The position numbers were made by a program, and so were the translations under genes. This document shows, one piece after another, positions 26,013-35,970 of a stretch of 64,000 nucleotides of DNA (positions are counted from its first letter, which is position 1; every line of letters begins with the position of its first letter). The DNA comes from Fusobacterium ulcerans ATCC 49185 (GTDB lineage: Bacteria; Fusobacteriota; Fusobacteriia; Fusobacteriales; Fusobacteriaceae): assembly GCF_900683735.1 (NCBI RefSeq), contig NZ_LR215979.1:2914001-2978000 (forward strand). The letters are read 5' to 3'. The notes beneath the pieces were generated by a model. It was not told where the DNA came from, searched no databases, and was given only the letters and a program-made list of their open reading frames with translations.

Positions 26013-27719
26013 TTATAAATTACTCATATTGTGAAGTTTATGATAAAAACCTTTATTTTCTAAAAGTTCTCTATGAGTTCCTCTTTCTTCTATTCCATTA
26101 TCAGTAAGAACTATTATTTCATCAGCATTTTGAATAGTAGAAAGTCTGTGAGCAACTACTATCGTTGTTCTTCCTTTGCATAACTCTTCAAGTGATTTTT
26201 GAATAAGCCTTTCTGTAATATTATCAAGAGCAGAAGTTGCTTCATCAAGTATCAATATTGGAGGATTCTTTAAAAATATTCTGGCAATAGCAATCCTCTG
26301 TTTCTGCCCACCTGAAAGTTTTACTCCTCTTTCTCCAACAAAAGTATTATATCCATCAGGCATTTCCATTATTAAATCATGAATATTTGCTTTTTTAGCA
26401 GCAATCATGACTTCATCATCTGTTGCTTCCCCATTTCCTACTAAAATATTTTCTTTTATAGTCCCTGTAAATAAAAATACATCTTGCTGCACTATTCCTA
26501 TATTTTTTCTTAAAGACTCTAATTTTACATCATATATACTTTTTCCATCTATTTTTATATCTCCATTATCAATAGTATAAAATCTTGGAATAAGATTACA
26601 TAAAGTAGTTTTTCCTCCACCTGAAGGTCCTACTAGTGCAAGCATCTTTCCTTTTGGTATTTTTAAAGAAATATTTTTTAAAACCTCTTTGTCTTCGTGT
26701 TTAAATGATACATTTTGAAAATCTATTTCTCCTTCTACTTTTCCTATTTCATCTGCATTAGCTTTATCAGTTTCTTCTTCTTCAGAAATGATATCCAAGA
26801 ATCTTTTAAAACCACTCATTCCATTTTGATACTGTTCTACAAATGCTATAAGTCTTTTTATTGGTTGAGTAAATATTTTTATATATAAAAGATAAGCAAG
26901 AAAATCCCCTATATTAATTTTTCCCATATATGCAAATATTCCTCCAAATATAAGAACTGCATAATCCAAAAGATCTGTTAAAAATCCTACTCCTGCACCA
27001 TATTCTGCCATTATTTTATACGATTTGCTTCTGGCATCTACAAATCTCTGATTATCTTCTTCAAATCTTTCTCTTTCATTTTCATTAATAACAAAAGCTT
27101 TTGATACCCTTATTCCTGAAATACTATTTTGCAGCCTTGCATTGATATCACCAGTTTTTTCTCTAGTTTTTACAAATGCTGCCAGCATTCTTTTTCGTTG
27201 AAATAAACTATATATTATGATTAGTGGCAAAAGACAAAATATTATAATTGTCAATCCAACATTTATTCTAATCAGTACTAAAAAAGACCCCATTATCATA
27301 AAAAAAGATATGAATAAATCTTCTGGTCCATGATGTGCAAGTTCTGATATATCCTGCAAGTCATTTACTATTCTTGACATTATACTTCCTGTTTGAGTAT
27401 TATCAAAATATCTGATAGGAAGATTTTGAAGATGACTGTATACATCTCTTCTCATATCAGCCTGCATTCCCACTCCTACAAGATGTCCCCAATACTGCAT
27501 AAAATAGGCACAAAACATTTTTATCACATATATCCCTAAAAGTACTCCTGCAAATACTCCAATGGCTCTGAATTCTCTATTAGGAATTGTATGATTAGCT
27601 ATTTCTCTAGTTATCATTGGGTATACCAAATCACATAATGCAGAAATGGTTGCCACTAACAAATCTAGAAAAAACATTTTTTTATACGGTTTATAGTAAC
27701 TTATAAATTTTTTAAACAT
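26013..27719 (-). CDS. ABC exporter, fused membrane and ATPase domains (MsbA-like)
   Basis: 568 residues from ATG 27719, which follows AAGGGGGAG; an ATG at 27740 has no ribosome site. Six membrane helices (residues ~1-310) with the conserved PIRYFDNTQTGSIMSRIVND intracellular loop precede a nucleotide-binding domain with GPSGGGKTT, LSGGQKQR, ILILDEATSALD and AHRLST. A homodimeric exporter of lipid or drugs; substrate not predictable. It stands alone, 190 bases after era. Confidence 0.85.
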   Translation of the reverse strand: MFKKFISYYKPYKKMFFLDLLVATISALCDLVYPMITREIANHTIPNREFRAIGVFAGVLLGIYVIKMFCAYFMQYWGHLVGVGMQADMRRDVYSHLQNLPIRYFDNTQTGSIMSRIVNDLQDISELAHHGPEDLFISFFMIMGSFLVLIRINVGLTIIIFCLLPLIIIYSLFQRKRMLAAFVKTREKTGDINARLQNSISGIRVSKAFVINENERERFEEDNQRFVDARSKSYKIMAEYGAGVGFLTDLLDYAVLIFGGIFAYMGKINIGDFLAYLLYIKIFTQPIKRLIAFVEQYQNGMSGFKRFLDIISEEEETDKANADEIGKVEGEIDFQNVSFKHEDKEVLKNISLKIPKGKMLALVGPSGGGKTTLCNLIPRFYTIDNGDIKIDGKSIYDVKLESLRKNIGIVQQDVFLFTGTIKENILVGNGEATDDEVMIAAKKANIHDLIMEMPDGYNTFVGERGVKLSGGQKQRIAIARIFLKNPPILILDEATSALDNITERLIQKSLEELCKGRTTIVVAHRLSTIQNADEIIVLTDNGIEERGTHRELLENKGFYHKLHNMSNL

Positions 27720-27908
27720 TTCTCCCCCTTGATTCTTCATGATTATAAATAGTATTATATCATATAATTCAAAATATTTGGATGATAAAAAATTATATTA
27801 ATTAAATAAAAATAAGTTTTAGAATTTTTTCATTAGAATTATTTGCTCCATAAAATGTACAAATTTTTCTAATTTCCAAAATTTTAAAACTTACCTTATA
27901 TTTATAAA

Positions 27909-28802
27909 TTATTTCTCATCTACATACCCTAATTCTTTTAAAAATGGTTTTTTCTTTCTCCAGTCATCTTTTACCTTTACCCAAAGTGTAAGATAAATAG
28001 GTTCTCCAAGTAATGCTTCTATATCTTTCCTTGCTTCTGTTCCTATTTCTTTTAAAAGTTTACCATTTTTTCCTATAATAATTCCTTTTTGAGAATCTCT
28101 CTCCACATATATATTTACATCAAATTTATCTCTTCCCTTTTCTCTTTTAGCTACATCTAATATTTCAATAGCCACTGAATGAGGTATTTCATCTCTTGTT
28201 TTAAGAAGTATTTTTTCTCTCACTATCTCAGTTATTATCTTATAAACAGACATATCTGTATACATATCATCAGGATAATATTTGATTCCCTCTTCCATAA
28301 ATGGATCAATTGCTTCTAATAATCTAGGCAGCCCAAAAGCATACTGACCAGATATTTCAACCACTGTGTCAAACTCACCAAGTTTTTCTTTTACTTCTTC
28401 CCTTTTAGCAACAAGCTGTTCATCAGAAAGTTTATCTATTTTATTAATTACAAGAATTCTTGGAGTTTTTTTAGCCTCCATTACTCTTTCCATAACAAAT
28501 TGATCCCCTGTACTGATTTCTTGTGAGCCATCTAAAAGAAAAAGTATTACATCCACATCTTTCAATACTCTGATGGCACTATTAGTCATATATTCTCCAA
28601 GAAGATGTTTTGCTTTATGTATTCCTGGAGTATCTATGAAGATATACTGATTATTATTCAAATTAAGTATTCCTTTTATATTATCTCTAGTTGTTCCTGC
28701 TTTATCTGAAACTATTGCAACTTTTTCAGATACAAGCTTATTTATCAGTGTAGATTTTCCAACATTAGGTCTCCCTACAACTGCTATAAATCCTGCTTTC
28801 AT
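27909..28802 (-). CDS. era: GTPase Era
   Basis: 297 residues, the normal size. GTPase motifs GRPNVGKST, DTPGIHK and NKID; switch region DKAGTTRDN. The C-terminal KH domain contains the GIIIGKNGKLLKEIG loop. Era binds the 3' end of 16S rRNA and assists 30S assembly. Start has GGAGATG upstream; it lies three bases after the XerD-like gene, as the last member of the ftsX-era cluster. Confidence 0.95.
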   Translation of the reverse strand: MKAGFIAVVGRPNVGKSTLINKLVSEKVAIVSDKAGTTRDNIKGILNLNNNQYIFIDTPGIHKAKHLLGEYMTNSAIRVLKDVDVILFLLDGSQEISTGDQFVMERVMEAKKTPRILVINKIDKLSDEQLVAKREEVKEKLGEFDTVVEISGQYAFGLPRLLEAIDPFMEEGIKYYPDDMYTDMSVYKIITEIVREKILLKTRDEIPHSVAIEILDVAKREKGRDKFDVNIYVERDSQKGIIIGKNGKLLKEIGTEARKDIEALLGEPIYLTLWVKVKDDWRKKKPFLKELGYVDEK

Positions 28803-28805
28803 TTA

Positions 28806-29591
28806 TCAATCATCTCCTATACCTATTTTCATATAGGCTTCTCTTATTTTTTCTATAAAAGATACATCATTATTTTCATTTCTATCTTTTATCTCTATAC
28901 TTATTCTTTTTATCATACTAGGAGAAATTTCCTGTTTTATCCCTGCTTTTTTTCCATATGATATAAATCTTGCTCTGAATCCTTGTCTTGAAAGCTGTCC
29001 AAACACTCTTTTTTCCTCTGGATTTTTCAGCATTTCTATATAATTTTTTAAATCTGATCCTAGTTTTTCACTTATAGGTTCTGAGTACACTCTTTTTCCC
29101 TTTGTAGTGGTTATATTTTTATACTCATAAGTTTCAAGCATATCTTTTTCTATTTCTAAAATATCATTTATTTTTAATCCTGTTTCATACAAAAGTCTTA
29201 TCACAAGACTGTCTCTTTTGCCCTCAAAAGTGTCTCCACACTGTTCCAACACTCTATTCAGCTCTTGAAGCTCCAAAGTCCTTACAGGTCCCTTTTGAAG
29301 CTTTGGAAGCTCTATTTCCCCCATAGGCATAAAATCTATTATTCTTTTTTGGAGAAGATATCTATAAAAGCTTTTCAAAGAACTTACTTTTCTATAGATG
29401 GATCTGTCACTATATTTATTTTTCAGTTCCTCTATATACTTTAAAATATCATCATTATCGACATCTATCCAGTTTTTTTCTCCAAGAAATTCTTTAAAAT
29501 CTTTTAAATCTCTTTGATACATTTCATGAGTAGTATCTGTGATTTTTCCATTTTCTTTTGATGTTTCTAAAAATTCTTTCACAAAATCCAT
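28806..29591 (-). CDS. XerD-like tyrosine recombinase family protein with degenerate active site
   Basis: 261 residues. A SAM-like N-terminal domain (residues ~1-85) and a XerC/D-type catalytic fold. The normal ATGLR box reads ETGLK (Lys140), the HxxR box reads SMIK (Ser225, Lys228), and the LGH box is not recognisable; a Tyr (253) is near the end. Lys164/166 in the beta hairpin remain. It is unlikely to be an active recombinase and may be a DNA-binding or structural protein. It lies two bases after recN and three before era, so it is embedded in an essential-gene cluster. Confidence 0.75.
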   Translation of the reverse strand: MDFVKEFLETSKENGKITDTTHEMYQRDLKDFKEFLGEKNWIDVDNDDILKYIEELKNKYSDRSIYRKVSSLKSFYRYLLQKRIIDFMPMGEIELPKLQKGPVRTLELQELNRVLEQCGDTFEGKRDSLVIRLLYETGLKINDILEIEKDMLETYEYKNITTTKGKRVYSEPISEKLGSDLKNYIEMLKNPEEKRVFGQLSRQGFRARFISYGKKAGIKQEISPSMIKRISIEIKDRNENNDVSFIEKIREAYMKIGIGDD

Positions 29592-29593
29592 AT

Positions 29594-31258
29594 TTACTCC
29601 TCATTTAAAAGTTCTTCTGCATGTTTACGTACTGCTTCTGTAACATTTTCTCCTGCCAGCATTCTTGCAATTTCCTCTATTCTTCCTTTAGCATCTAATT
29701 TTTTAACAGTAGTAGAAGTATTATTGTTCACTGTTTCCTTTTTTATATAGAACTGCTGATGGGCTCTTGCTGCTATAGCTGGTGAATGAGTTATAGATAC
29801 CACTTGAGCATGATCTCCTATTTCTCTCATTTTATTAGCTATTTTTCTAACAGTTTCTCCTCCTACTCCTGTATCTATCTCATCAAAGATAAGAATAGGA
29901 ATATTGTCAACTCTTGAAAAAATTACTTTCAAAGCAAGCATTATCCTGCTTACTTCTCCACCAGAAGCTATTTTCCACAAAGGTTTCATATCCTGTCCTA
30001 CATTTGTTGATATAAGAAATTCCACATTATCAGAACCATTTATTCCCATAGAATCAATTTTTTCCACAACAATATGAAACTTGGCATCTCCCATTTTCAA
30101 AAATTTAAGTTCATTTTCCAACTCTTTTTCTATTTCAAGAGATTTTTTCAGCCTGAATCTTCTCAATTCTTCAGCATCTTTCCAATAACTTTTTTCTATT
30201 TCTTCTTTCAATTTTAACAATCTTTTTATTTCAAAATTATTTTCATCTAAAAGCTCTACTTTTTCAGCTATTCCATTTCTAAACTCTATAATCTCCTCAA
30301 TTGTTGCACCATATTTACTTTTCATTTTATTGATAGCATCCAATCTGTCTACTACTTTTTGCAGTCTTGTTTCATCTATATCTATATCCTGATCTATAGT
30401 GTCTAATATATCTACACAATCTTCAAGTTCATAATAAATTTTTTCAAGTTTTTCTAAAATTTCTTGAAATTCATCTCCATATCTGCATAAACTTTCAATG
30501 TTTCTTCTTGAATTATATATAAAGTGCAGAGCATTAAACTCTCCATCTCTCAGCTGTACATTTGAATCAAGTATTTTATCTTTTATCTTTCCAGCATTAA
30601 AAAGTTTTTTATATTCCTCTTCTAATTTAGTGTCTTCCTCAATTTGAGGATTTACTCTATCAATTTCAGCAAGCTGGAATTCATAAAATTCTCTTTTTTC
30701 AATAGCTTCCTGCCTGTTTTTTTCAATATTATCTATTTGCGAAACAATATCTTTATATTCATTATATTTTTTTGCAATGCTTTCTCTTAGAGTTTTTCCC
30801 TCATCTCCTAAAAATTTATCAAGAAGTCTGATGTGGTTATTTTTATTTAAAAGCATCTGATGAGAATGCTGTCCCACTATATCTACTAAAGTTCCCATAA
30901 CATCCTTAAGACTGTTGAGAGATACCCTTATATTATTTACAAAGGCTTTTCCTTTTCCATTAGTATCCAGATATCTTCTTACAATTACCTCATTATCTTC
31001 TGTTTCTATGCCAAAACGGGCAGAGAGCTCCTCTGCCTGTTCATCATTTATTTCAAAAACTCCCTGAGCAAGAAGATGGTCTTCCCCACTTCTTATCATA
31101 TCTACAGAGGCTTTTTCCCCTATAAGAAGATTTATTCCGCTGAGGATAATTGATTTTCCAGCCCCTGTTTCTCCTGTAAGAACTATAAGTCCATTACCAA
31201 ATTCTAAATCAAGTTCATCAATTATAGCCAGATTTTCTATTTTAAGCTCTCTTAACAT
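29594..31258 (-). CDS. recN: DNA repair protein RecN
   Basis: 554 residues. SMC-like: Walker A GETGAGKSII near the N-terminus, a long coiled-coil middle, and the C-terminal ATPase half with SGGEVSRIMLALK and ILIFDEIDTGVGG. RecN holds broken ends together in double-strand break repair. Start overlaps the nadK stop by seven bases, with GGGGAGATAATCT before ATG. Confidence 0.95.
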   Translation of the reverse strand: MLRELKIENLAIIDELDLEFGNGLIVLTGETGAGKSIILSGINLLIGEKASVDMIRSGEDHLLAQGVFEINDEQAEELSARFGIETEDNEVIVRRYLDTNGKGKAFVNNIRVSLNSLKDVMGTLVDIVGQHSHQMLLNKNNHIRLLDKFLGDEGKTLRESIAKKYNEYKDIVSQIDNIEKNRQEAIEKREFYEFQLAEIDRVNPQIEEDTKLEEEYKKLFNAGKIKDKILDSNVQLRDGEFNALHFIYNSRRNIESLCRYGDEFQEILEKLEKIYYELEDCVDILDTIDQDIDIDETRLQKVVDRLDAINKMKSKYGATIEEIIEFRNGIAEKVELLDENNFEIKRLLKLKEEIEKSYWKDAEELRRFRLKKSLEIEKELENELKFLKMGDAKFHIVVEKIDSMGINGSDNVEFLISTNVGQDMKPLWKIASGGEVSRIMLALKVIFSRVDNIPILIFDEIDTGVGGETVRKIANKMREIGDHAQVVSITHSPAIAARAHQQFYIKKETVNNNTSTTVKKLDAKGRIEEIARMLAGENVTEAVRKHAEELLNEE

Positions 31259-32055
31259 AGATTATCTCCCCATTTTAATTTTTCTCTAAGGACACTATAA
31301 TAGTTTCTATCCTTAGGTATTACAAGGTTTAGAGTCATACTTGAATATTCAATATCTATTATACTTTCACTGCTGACTTTTGTACTTACCTGCCCATCTA
31401 CCACTATCTGACCTGTTCTGTCTGTATCTTCCATCTGTATCTGTAGTTTTTCCTCTCCACTGATTACAATAGGTCTTGTATTAAGATTATGTGGTGCTAA
31501 AGGGGTTATTATCATAGCTTTCATATTAGATTTTACTATAGGTCCTCCTGCTGACATAGAATATGCTGTAGAACCAGTAGGAGTAGAAATTATAACTCCA
31601 TCTCCTTTATATGTACACATATATTCATTATCAGAAGAAAATCTAACTCTCAATACCTTTGACGTTATTCCACCTTTAGATATAACAATTTCATTTAATG
31701 CATAATATTTCCTGTGATTTATTTTTACTTCAAGAACATATCTTTTTTCATATTTAAATGTTCCATTTAAAAAATTATCATATTCTTCAAATACTTTTTC
31801 TTTTTTTATCTCAGTCAGAAATCCCAAACTTCCAGCATTTATTGCAATGACATACATTTGAGCTCTGAATATAAAGTGTTTGAATGATCTTAAAAGAGTC
31901 CCATCTCCACCTATAACTACAGCAAAATCAGCTTCAGAACTTCTTTCTCCAGAAACAACTTCTATATTTCTTTCACAAAAGTATTCAATACTTTCTTCAT
32001 ATATCTCTTTTGCTATTTTTTTTTCAAAATTATAAATGATGCACACTTTTTTCAT
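31252..32055 (-). CDS. nadK: NAD kinase
   Basis: 267 residues. GGDGTLLRSF and the NE/D region (YALNEIVISKGG), plus the conserved STPTGSTAYSMSAGGPI motif. Phosphorylates NAD to NADP using ATP or polyphosphate. Start supported by GGGAGG. nadK-recN adjacency is common in bacteria. Confidence 0.95.
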   Translation of the reverse strand: MKKVCIIYNFEKKIAKEIYEESIEYFCERNIEVVSGERSSEADFAVVIGGDGTLLRSFKHFIFRAQMYVIAINAGSLGFLTEIKKEKVFEEYDNFLNGTFKYEKRYVLEVKINHRKYYALNEIVISKGGITSKVLRVRFSSDNEYMCTYKGDGVIISTPTGSTAYSMSAGGPIVKSNMKAMIITPLAPHNLNTRPIVISGEEKLQIQMEDTDRTGQIVVDGQVSTKVSSESIIDIEYSSMTLNLVIPKDRNYYSVLREKLKWGDNLC

Positions 32056-32073
32056 CTGCTCTGCCTCCCAAGT

Positions 32074-33171
32074 TTAAAACATTGGAACAGGGTCTATTGG
32101 TTTCAGATTGAACCTCAACTCATAATAAAGATTTGGTTTCCCTTCTGTAGAAAGTCCAAGTACCCCTATTTCTGCACCTTTTCCTACTGTCTGATTCAAT
32201 TTTACATTAGTAGATATAAGATTTCCATAAACTCCAATCATATTATATCCATAATCTATCATTACCACTTTTCCAAGTCCTTGGAAGTTATCTGAATAAA
32301 TTACCTTTCCTCCAGAAGAAGCTATTACTTTCCTTCCCATTTGTGCAAGTATTTCTATTCCATTACTCGTTACTCCTTGCTCTTTCTCTTGTTCAAAATT
32401 CACCACAATTCTTCCTTCTACAGGTTTTAAAACTTTTCCTAATTTAGAATAAGCCTGACTCTTATTTACTACCTGTTTATCTTCCTTACTTCTAGAAACA
32501 ATAATCTGTTTAATTTGTTTTTCTATTCTTTCTTTTTCTTTTTGAAGTTTACTTATAGTTTTTACATGTGTAGTTTTTTCATTGTTAAGTCTTGCTATAA
32601 GTGAATTTTTTTCTTTTTTCATTCTATCTATATTTTTTAAATTTTGAGCAAGTTTATTTCTAAGGCTGCTTAATTTTAATTTTTCATTTTCAATATCTTT
32701 TTTTACTTTTTTTATATCCACTTGCACTGATTGAATATAGTCCATTTTTTTTAAATCTCCATTTAAAAGATTTTTAAAATTCTTTCTTAAAAGAGCTTCT
32801 GTTATAATTTCTTCATCTTTGTCATAAACATATCTGTTCCATGCTATCAGTTTAGCTTTGTATTCCAGCTTTTTTCTTTTCATTTCATCAGAGCTTATTG
32901 CCAGATTTTTTTCCCCATACTCTATATTTTTTGAAACAGTTTTTATCTCTTCGACTATTTTTTCTCTTTCTTTTTCTATACTTACAATATCCTTTTCAAT
33001 ATCCTTTATTTGTTTAGCTATTTTTTGTTTTTCCACATCAATAGTTTTTATTCTAGTGTTTTTCTGATTTATTTGGCGTTCTATATTTTTTACTTTCTTT
33101 TCCATATCTGATACAGAATCTGAAAAAGATAAAACACTAAAAAACATAAAAAACAGAACTACCCTTTTCAA
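32074..33171 (-). CDS. EnvC-like murein hydrolase activator with degenerate LytM domain
   Basis: 365 residues, TTG start overlapping the ftsX stop as TTGA. Signal peptide (VVLFFMFFSVLSFS), a long coiled coil (residues ~20-235) and a C-terminal LytM/M23 fold. The zinc ligands are missing: the usual HxxxD start reads SNGIEIL and the HxH site reads VYGNL, so this is an activator rather than a peptidase, as for E. coli EnvC. FtsX just upstream is its expected membrane partner. Confidence 0.85.
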   Translation of the reverse strand: MKRVVLFFMFFSVLSFSDSVSDMEKKVKNIERQINQKNTRIKTIDVEKQKIAKQIKDIEKDIVSIEKEREKIVEEIKTVSKNIEYGEKNLAISSDEMKRKKLEYKAKLIAWNRYVYDKDEEIITEALLRKNFKNLLNGDLKKMDYIQSVQVDIKKVKKDIENEKLKLSSLRNKLAQNLKNIDRMKKEKNSLIARLNNEKTTHVKTISKLQKEKERIEKQIKQIIVSRSKEDKQVVNKSQAYSKLGKVLKPVEGRIVVNFEQEKEQGVTSNGIEILAQMGRKVIASSGGKVIYSDNFQGLGKVVMIDYGYNMIGVYGNLISTNVKLNQTVGKGAEIGVLGLSTEGKPNLYYELRFNLKPIDPVPMF

Positions 33172-34016
33172 GATTCCTCCTTAGAGGCTCTTTTTAGCTT
33201 TAAAGGATTAATCCAAATAAGAATATTTATCATAAGTACAATAAGTCCTTCTATGAGTATTATCTCTCCCAAACTTAATATCAGATATCTAGTGCTTATT
33301 TTAAGCATTTGTTCTCTGATATAGATATATCCATTAAAAAATATAAGGGTCCCTATTATAGATGCTGCTGTAAATGGCAGTAAATTTACTTTTTTAGATC
33401 TAGCTGCATTTACTCTTTCATCGTGAATTATATCCATATTATTAAGAAATTCTATGGATACTGCATTGTAGAAAATATAATATATCATAGCCATTGAAGG
33501 CAGAGTCATTCCTAAAATAATACTTACAAGTATCAACTTATAAAACTTCATTTCTCTTTCTTTATATGCTATAAAATTGGCATCTATAAAAACTTCCTTA
33601 ATATTTTGATTATTTTCTAAATTCTCTTGTATTTTTTCCAGTTTTGCTGGACTATCAAAATAAATCAATAGTGAATCTGACAAAGGATTTTCTCCTTTTG
33701 GAATTGCTATATCTAACTGAAATTGAAGTTTTTTAAAAGCTTCTTCTTTAGACAAATATCTGACTTTTTTTACTCCTTCTATATTCAGAACTTCTATTTC
33801 CGTTTTATTTTTTTCTTCTTCATTAAGGTTGCTTCTCAAATCTGCTGTAAAAAAATAACTATTCTCAATTTTTTTAGTAGTAGAAGAAATATTGATCACA
33901 AAAGACAAGAAAAAATTTAAGATGACAAAGGAAATAACCAAAAGGATAAATGTTTTTTTCTTTAACTGTATTCTATTTTTAGTATAATTCTTCTCGATTT
34001 TTAATAAGTTATTCAT
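33168..34016 (-). CDS. ftsX: Cell division protein FtsX
   Basis: 282 residues from ATG 34016 (GAGGTGGG upstream; a GTG at 34022 is possible). One N-terminal helix, an extracytoplasmic domain containing the typical VKYLSKEEAF-like segment (VRYLSKEEAFKKLQ), then three C-terminal helices. FtsX with FtsE controls septal hydrolase activation by EnvC-type proteins; the EnvC-like gene follows directly. No ftsE lies upstream; the preceding genes encode transketolase. Confidence 0.86.
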   Translation of the reverse strand: MNNLLKIEKNYTKNRIQLKKKTFILLVISFVILNFFLSFVINISSTTKKIENSYFFTADLRSNLNEEEKNKTEIEVLNIEGVKKVRYLSKEEAFKKLQFQLDIAIPKGENPLSDSLLIYFDSPAKLEKIQENLENNQNIKEVFIDANFIAYKEREMKFYKLILVSIILGMTLPSMAMIYYIFYNAVSIEFLNNMDIIHDERVNAARSKKVNLLPFTAASIIGTLIFFNGYIYIREQMLKISTRYLILSLGEIILIEGLIVLMINILIWINPLKLKRASKEES

Positions 34017-34053
34017 ACCCACCTCATCATAAAAATTTTTTCGTTATGATTAA

Positions 34054-34093
34054 AGGCTGACCTAATAAGAACAATAAACTTTTTGGTCAGCCT
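34054..34093 (-). terminator. Hairpin between transketolase and ftsX genes
   Basis: AGGCTGACC pairs with GGTCAGCCT across a 22-base loop. The T run is better on the plus strand than on the minus strand, so efficiency for the transketolase transcript is uncertain. Confidence 0.45.
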
Positions 34094-34105
34094 GCTTTTT
34101 CATTT

Positions 34106-35035
34106 TTACATGTTTTCTTTAACCATTGATACTAATTTAGCTGCTGTAAGTTCATATTTTTCTAGAAGTTCATTTGCTTTTCCACTTTGTCCAAATTTAT
34201 CATATATACCAAGTTTTTTAACTTTAGTAGGGTATACTTCTGATAAAAATTCAGATACTGCCGAACCAAGTCCTCCTATTACAGAATGTTCTTCCGCTGT
34301 AATTATAAATTTAGTTTCTTTAGCTGCTTTCAGTATAGTTTCTCCATCAAGAGGTTTTATAGTTCCTACATTTATAACTCTTACTGATATACCTTCCTGT
34401 GCAAGAATATCAGCTGCTTTTATAGCTTCATAAGTCATAAGACCTGTTGCTGCTATTGTCACATCATTCCCTTCTTTCACAGTATTAGCTATTCCTATTT
34501 GAAAATCATAAGTTTCTTCATCAAATATTGTTTCTACATCTAATCTTCCCATTCTAATATATACAGGTCCTTCATATTCTGCTGCTGCAAATATCATTTT
34601 TTTAGTTTCAACCGCATCAGCTGGAGATAAAACTATCATTCCTGGAATAGATCTCATTAGAGCTATATCTTCTATAGATTCGTGTGAGCCTCCATCTTCC
34701 CCTACAGATATTCCAGCATGAGTAGGGGCAATTTTTACATTTAATTTAGGATAAGCTATTGTATTTCTTATTTGTTCAAATGCTCTCCCTGCAGCAAACA
34801 TTGCAAATGTAGAAGCAAAAGGAATTTTTCCACAAGTTGCAAATCCTGCTGCTGTTCCCATAAGATCAGCTTCTGCTATACCCACATTAAAATGTCTTTC
34901 AGGAAATTCTTTTTGGAACATACTAGTTTTTGTAGATTTAGTTAAATCTGCATCCAATACTACGATATCTTTATTTATTTTTCCAAGCTCTACTAAAGCT
35001 TCTCCATAAGCTTGTCTTGTAGCTTTTTTACTCAT
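34106..35035 (-). CDS. Transketolase, C-terminal subunit
   Basis: 309 residues. Contains the pyrimidine-binding and C-terminal domains: ERHFNVGIAEADLMGTAAGFA, THAGISVGEDGGSHESIEDIALMRSIPG and the final ADILAQEGISVRVINVGTIKPLD region. It pairs with the N-terminal half encoded directly upstream; together they form one transketolase moving two-carbon units in the pentose phosphate pathway. GGAGGG precedes the start. Confidence 0.93.
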   Translation of the reverse strand: MSKKATRQAYGEALVELGKINKDIVVLDADLTKSTKTSMFQKEFPERHFNVGIAEADLMGTAAGFATCGKIPFASTFAMFAAGRAFEQIRNTIAYPKLNVKIAPTHAGISVGEDGGSHESIEDIALMRSIPGMIVLSPADAVETKKMIFAAAEYEGPVYIRMGRLDVETIFDEETYDFQIGIANTVKEGNDVTIAATGLMTYEAIKAADILAQEGISVRVINVGTIKPLDGETILKAAKETKFIITAEEHSVIGGLGSAVSEFLSEVYPTKVKKLGIYDKFGQSGKANELLEKYELTAAKLVSMVKENM

Positions 35036-35067
35036 TTATTTTTCCCTCCTGGATTCTTTTAGATTAA

Positions 35068-35886
35068 TTATTTACTGTTAAGTTCTGCTAATGCCTTTTC
35101 AGCTTCTTCTTTAGTTGGTGCTACTCCATGGAATCCACAAACATTTTCCATGAAAGACACTCCTTTACCTTTTACAGTTTTAGCTATCACAATAGTTGGT
35201 TTTCCTTTTGCCTCTTTTGCTTTATCCAAAGCAGAAAGAATTTCTTCAAAGTTATGTCCATCTATTCTAATAACATTCCATCCAAAAGCTTCCCATTTTG
35301 CATCAACAGGTTCCACACCCATAATTTTATCTACATTTCCATCTATTTGAAGATTATTAAAGTCTAAGAATGCACATACATTATCAAGTTTATAATGTGC
35401 TGCTGTCATTGCAGCTTCCCATATCTGTCCTTCTTGTAATTCTCCATCTCCTAGGATGATATATGTTCTGTAAGATTCTCCAGAAAGTTTAGCATTTAAT
35501 GCCATACCATTTGCTACTGATAATCCCTGTCCTAATGAACCAGTAGAGATTTCTACTCCTGGAACTTTTTTCATGTCAGGGTGTCCTTGTAATATTGATC
35601 CATATTGTCTTAAAGTTTTTAGGATAGCCTTATCAAAATATCCTCTCTCTGCAAGTGTAGCATATAATGCTGGTGCTGCATGTCCTTTTGATAATACAAA
35701 TCTGTCTCTTCCTGCCATTTTAGGATTAGCAGGATCTATATTCATCTCTGAAAAATATAGAGCTGTTAAAATGTCTGTTGCTGACAGTGATCCTCCTGGG
35801 TGTCCTGACTTTGCTTCACAGATCATTTCTACAATAGATTTTCTTATACTAGTAGCTTTTTCTTCTAGAGTTTTGATATCTTTCAT
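35068..35886 (-). CDS. Transketolase, N-terminal subunit
   Basis: 272 residues. Thiamine diphosphate binding motif [38 protein letters not shown] and [19 protein letters not shown]. Split transketolases of this type are common in Firmicutes, Fusobacteria and archaea. Start after AAAGGAG, behind a strong promoter. Confidence 0.93.
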   Translation of the reverse strand: MKDIKTLEEKATSIRKSIVEMICEAKSGHPGGSLSATDILTALYFSEMNIDPANPKMAGRDRFVLSKGHAAPALYATLAERGYFDKAILKTLRQYGSILQGHPDMKKVPGVEISTGSLGQGLSVANGMALNAKLSGESYRTYIILGDGELQEGQIWEAAMTAAHYKLDNVCAFLDFNNLQIDGNVDKIMGVEPVDAKWEAFGWNVIRIDGHNFEEILSALDKAKEAKGKPTIVIAKTVKGKGVSFMENVCGFHGVAPTKEEAEKALAELNSK

Positions 35887-35921
35887 TTATTTCTCCTTTC
35901 AAATATTTATATTCTCTCTAA

Positions 35922-35951
35922 ATTATATTATTTTATACATAATATTGTCAA
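35922..35951 (-). promoter_or_regulatory. Promoter of the transketolase genes
   Basis: TTGACA, 18-base spacer and perfect TATAAT on the minus strand, 36 bases before the transketolase start. Confidence 0.75.
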
Positions 35952-35970
35952 GAAAAGGTATTTTTTTAGC

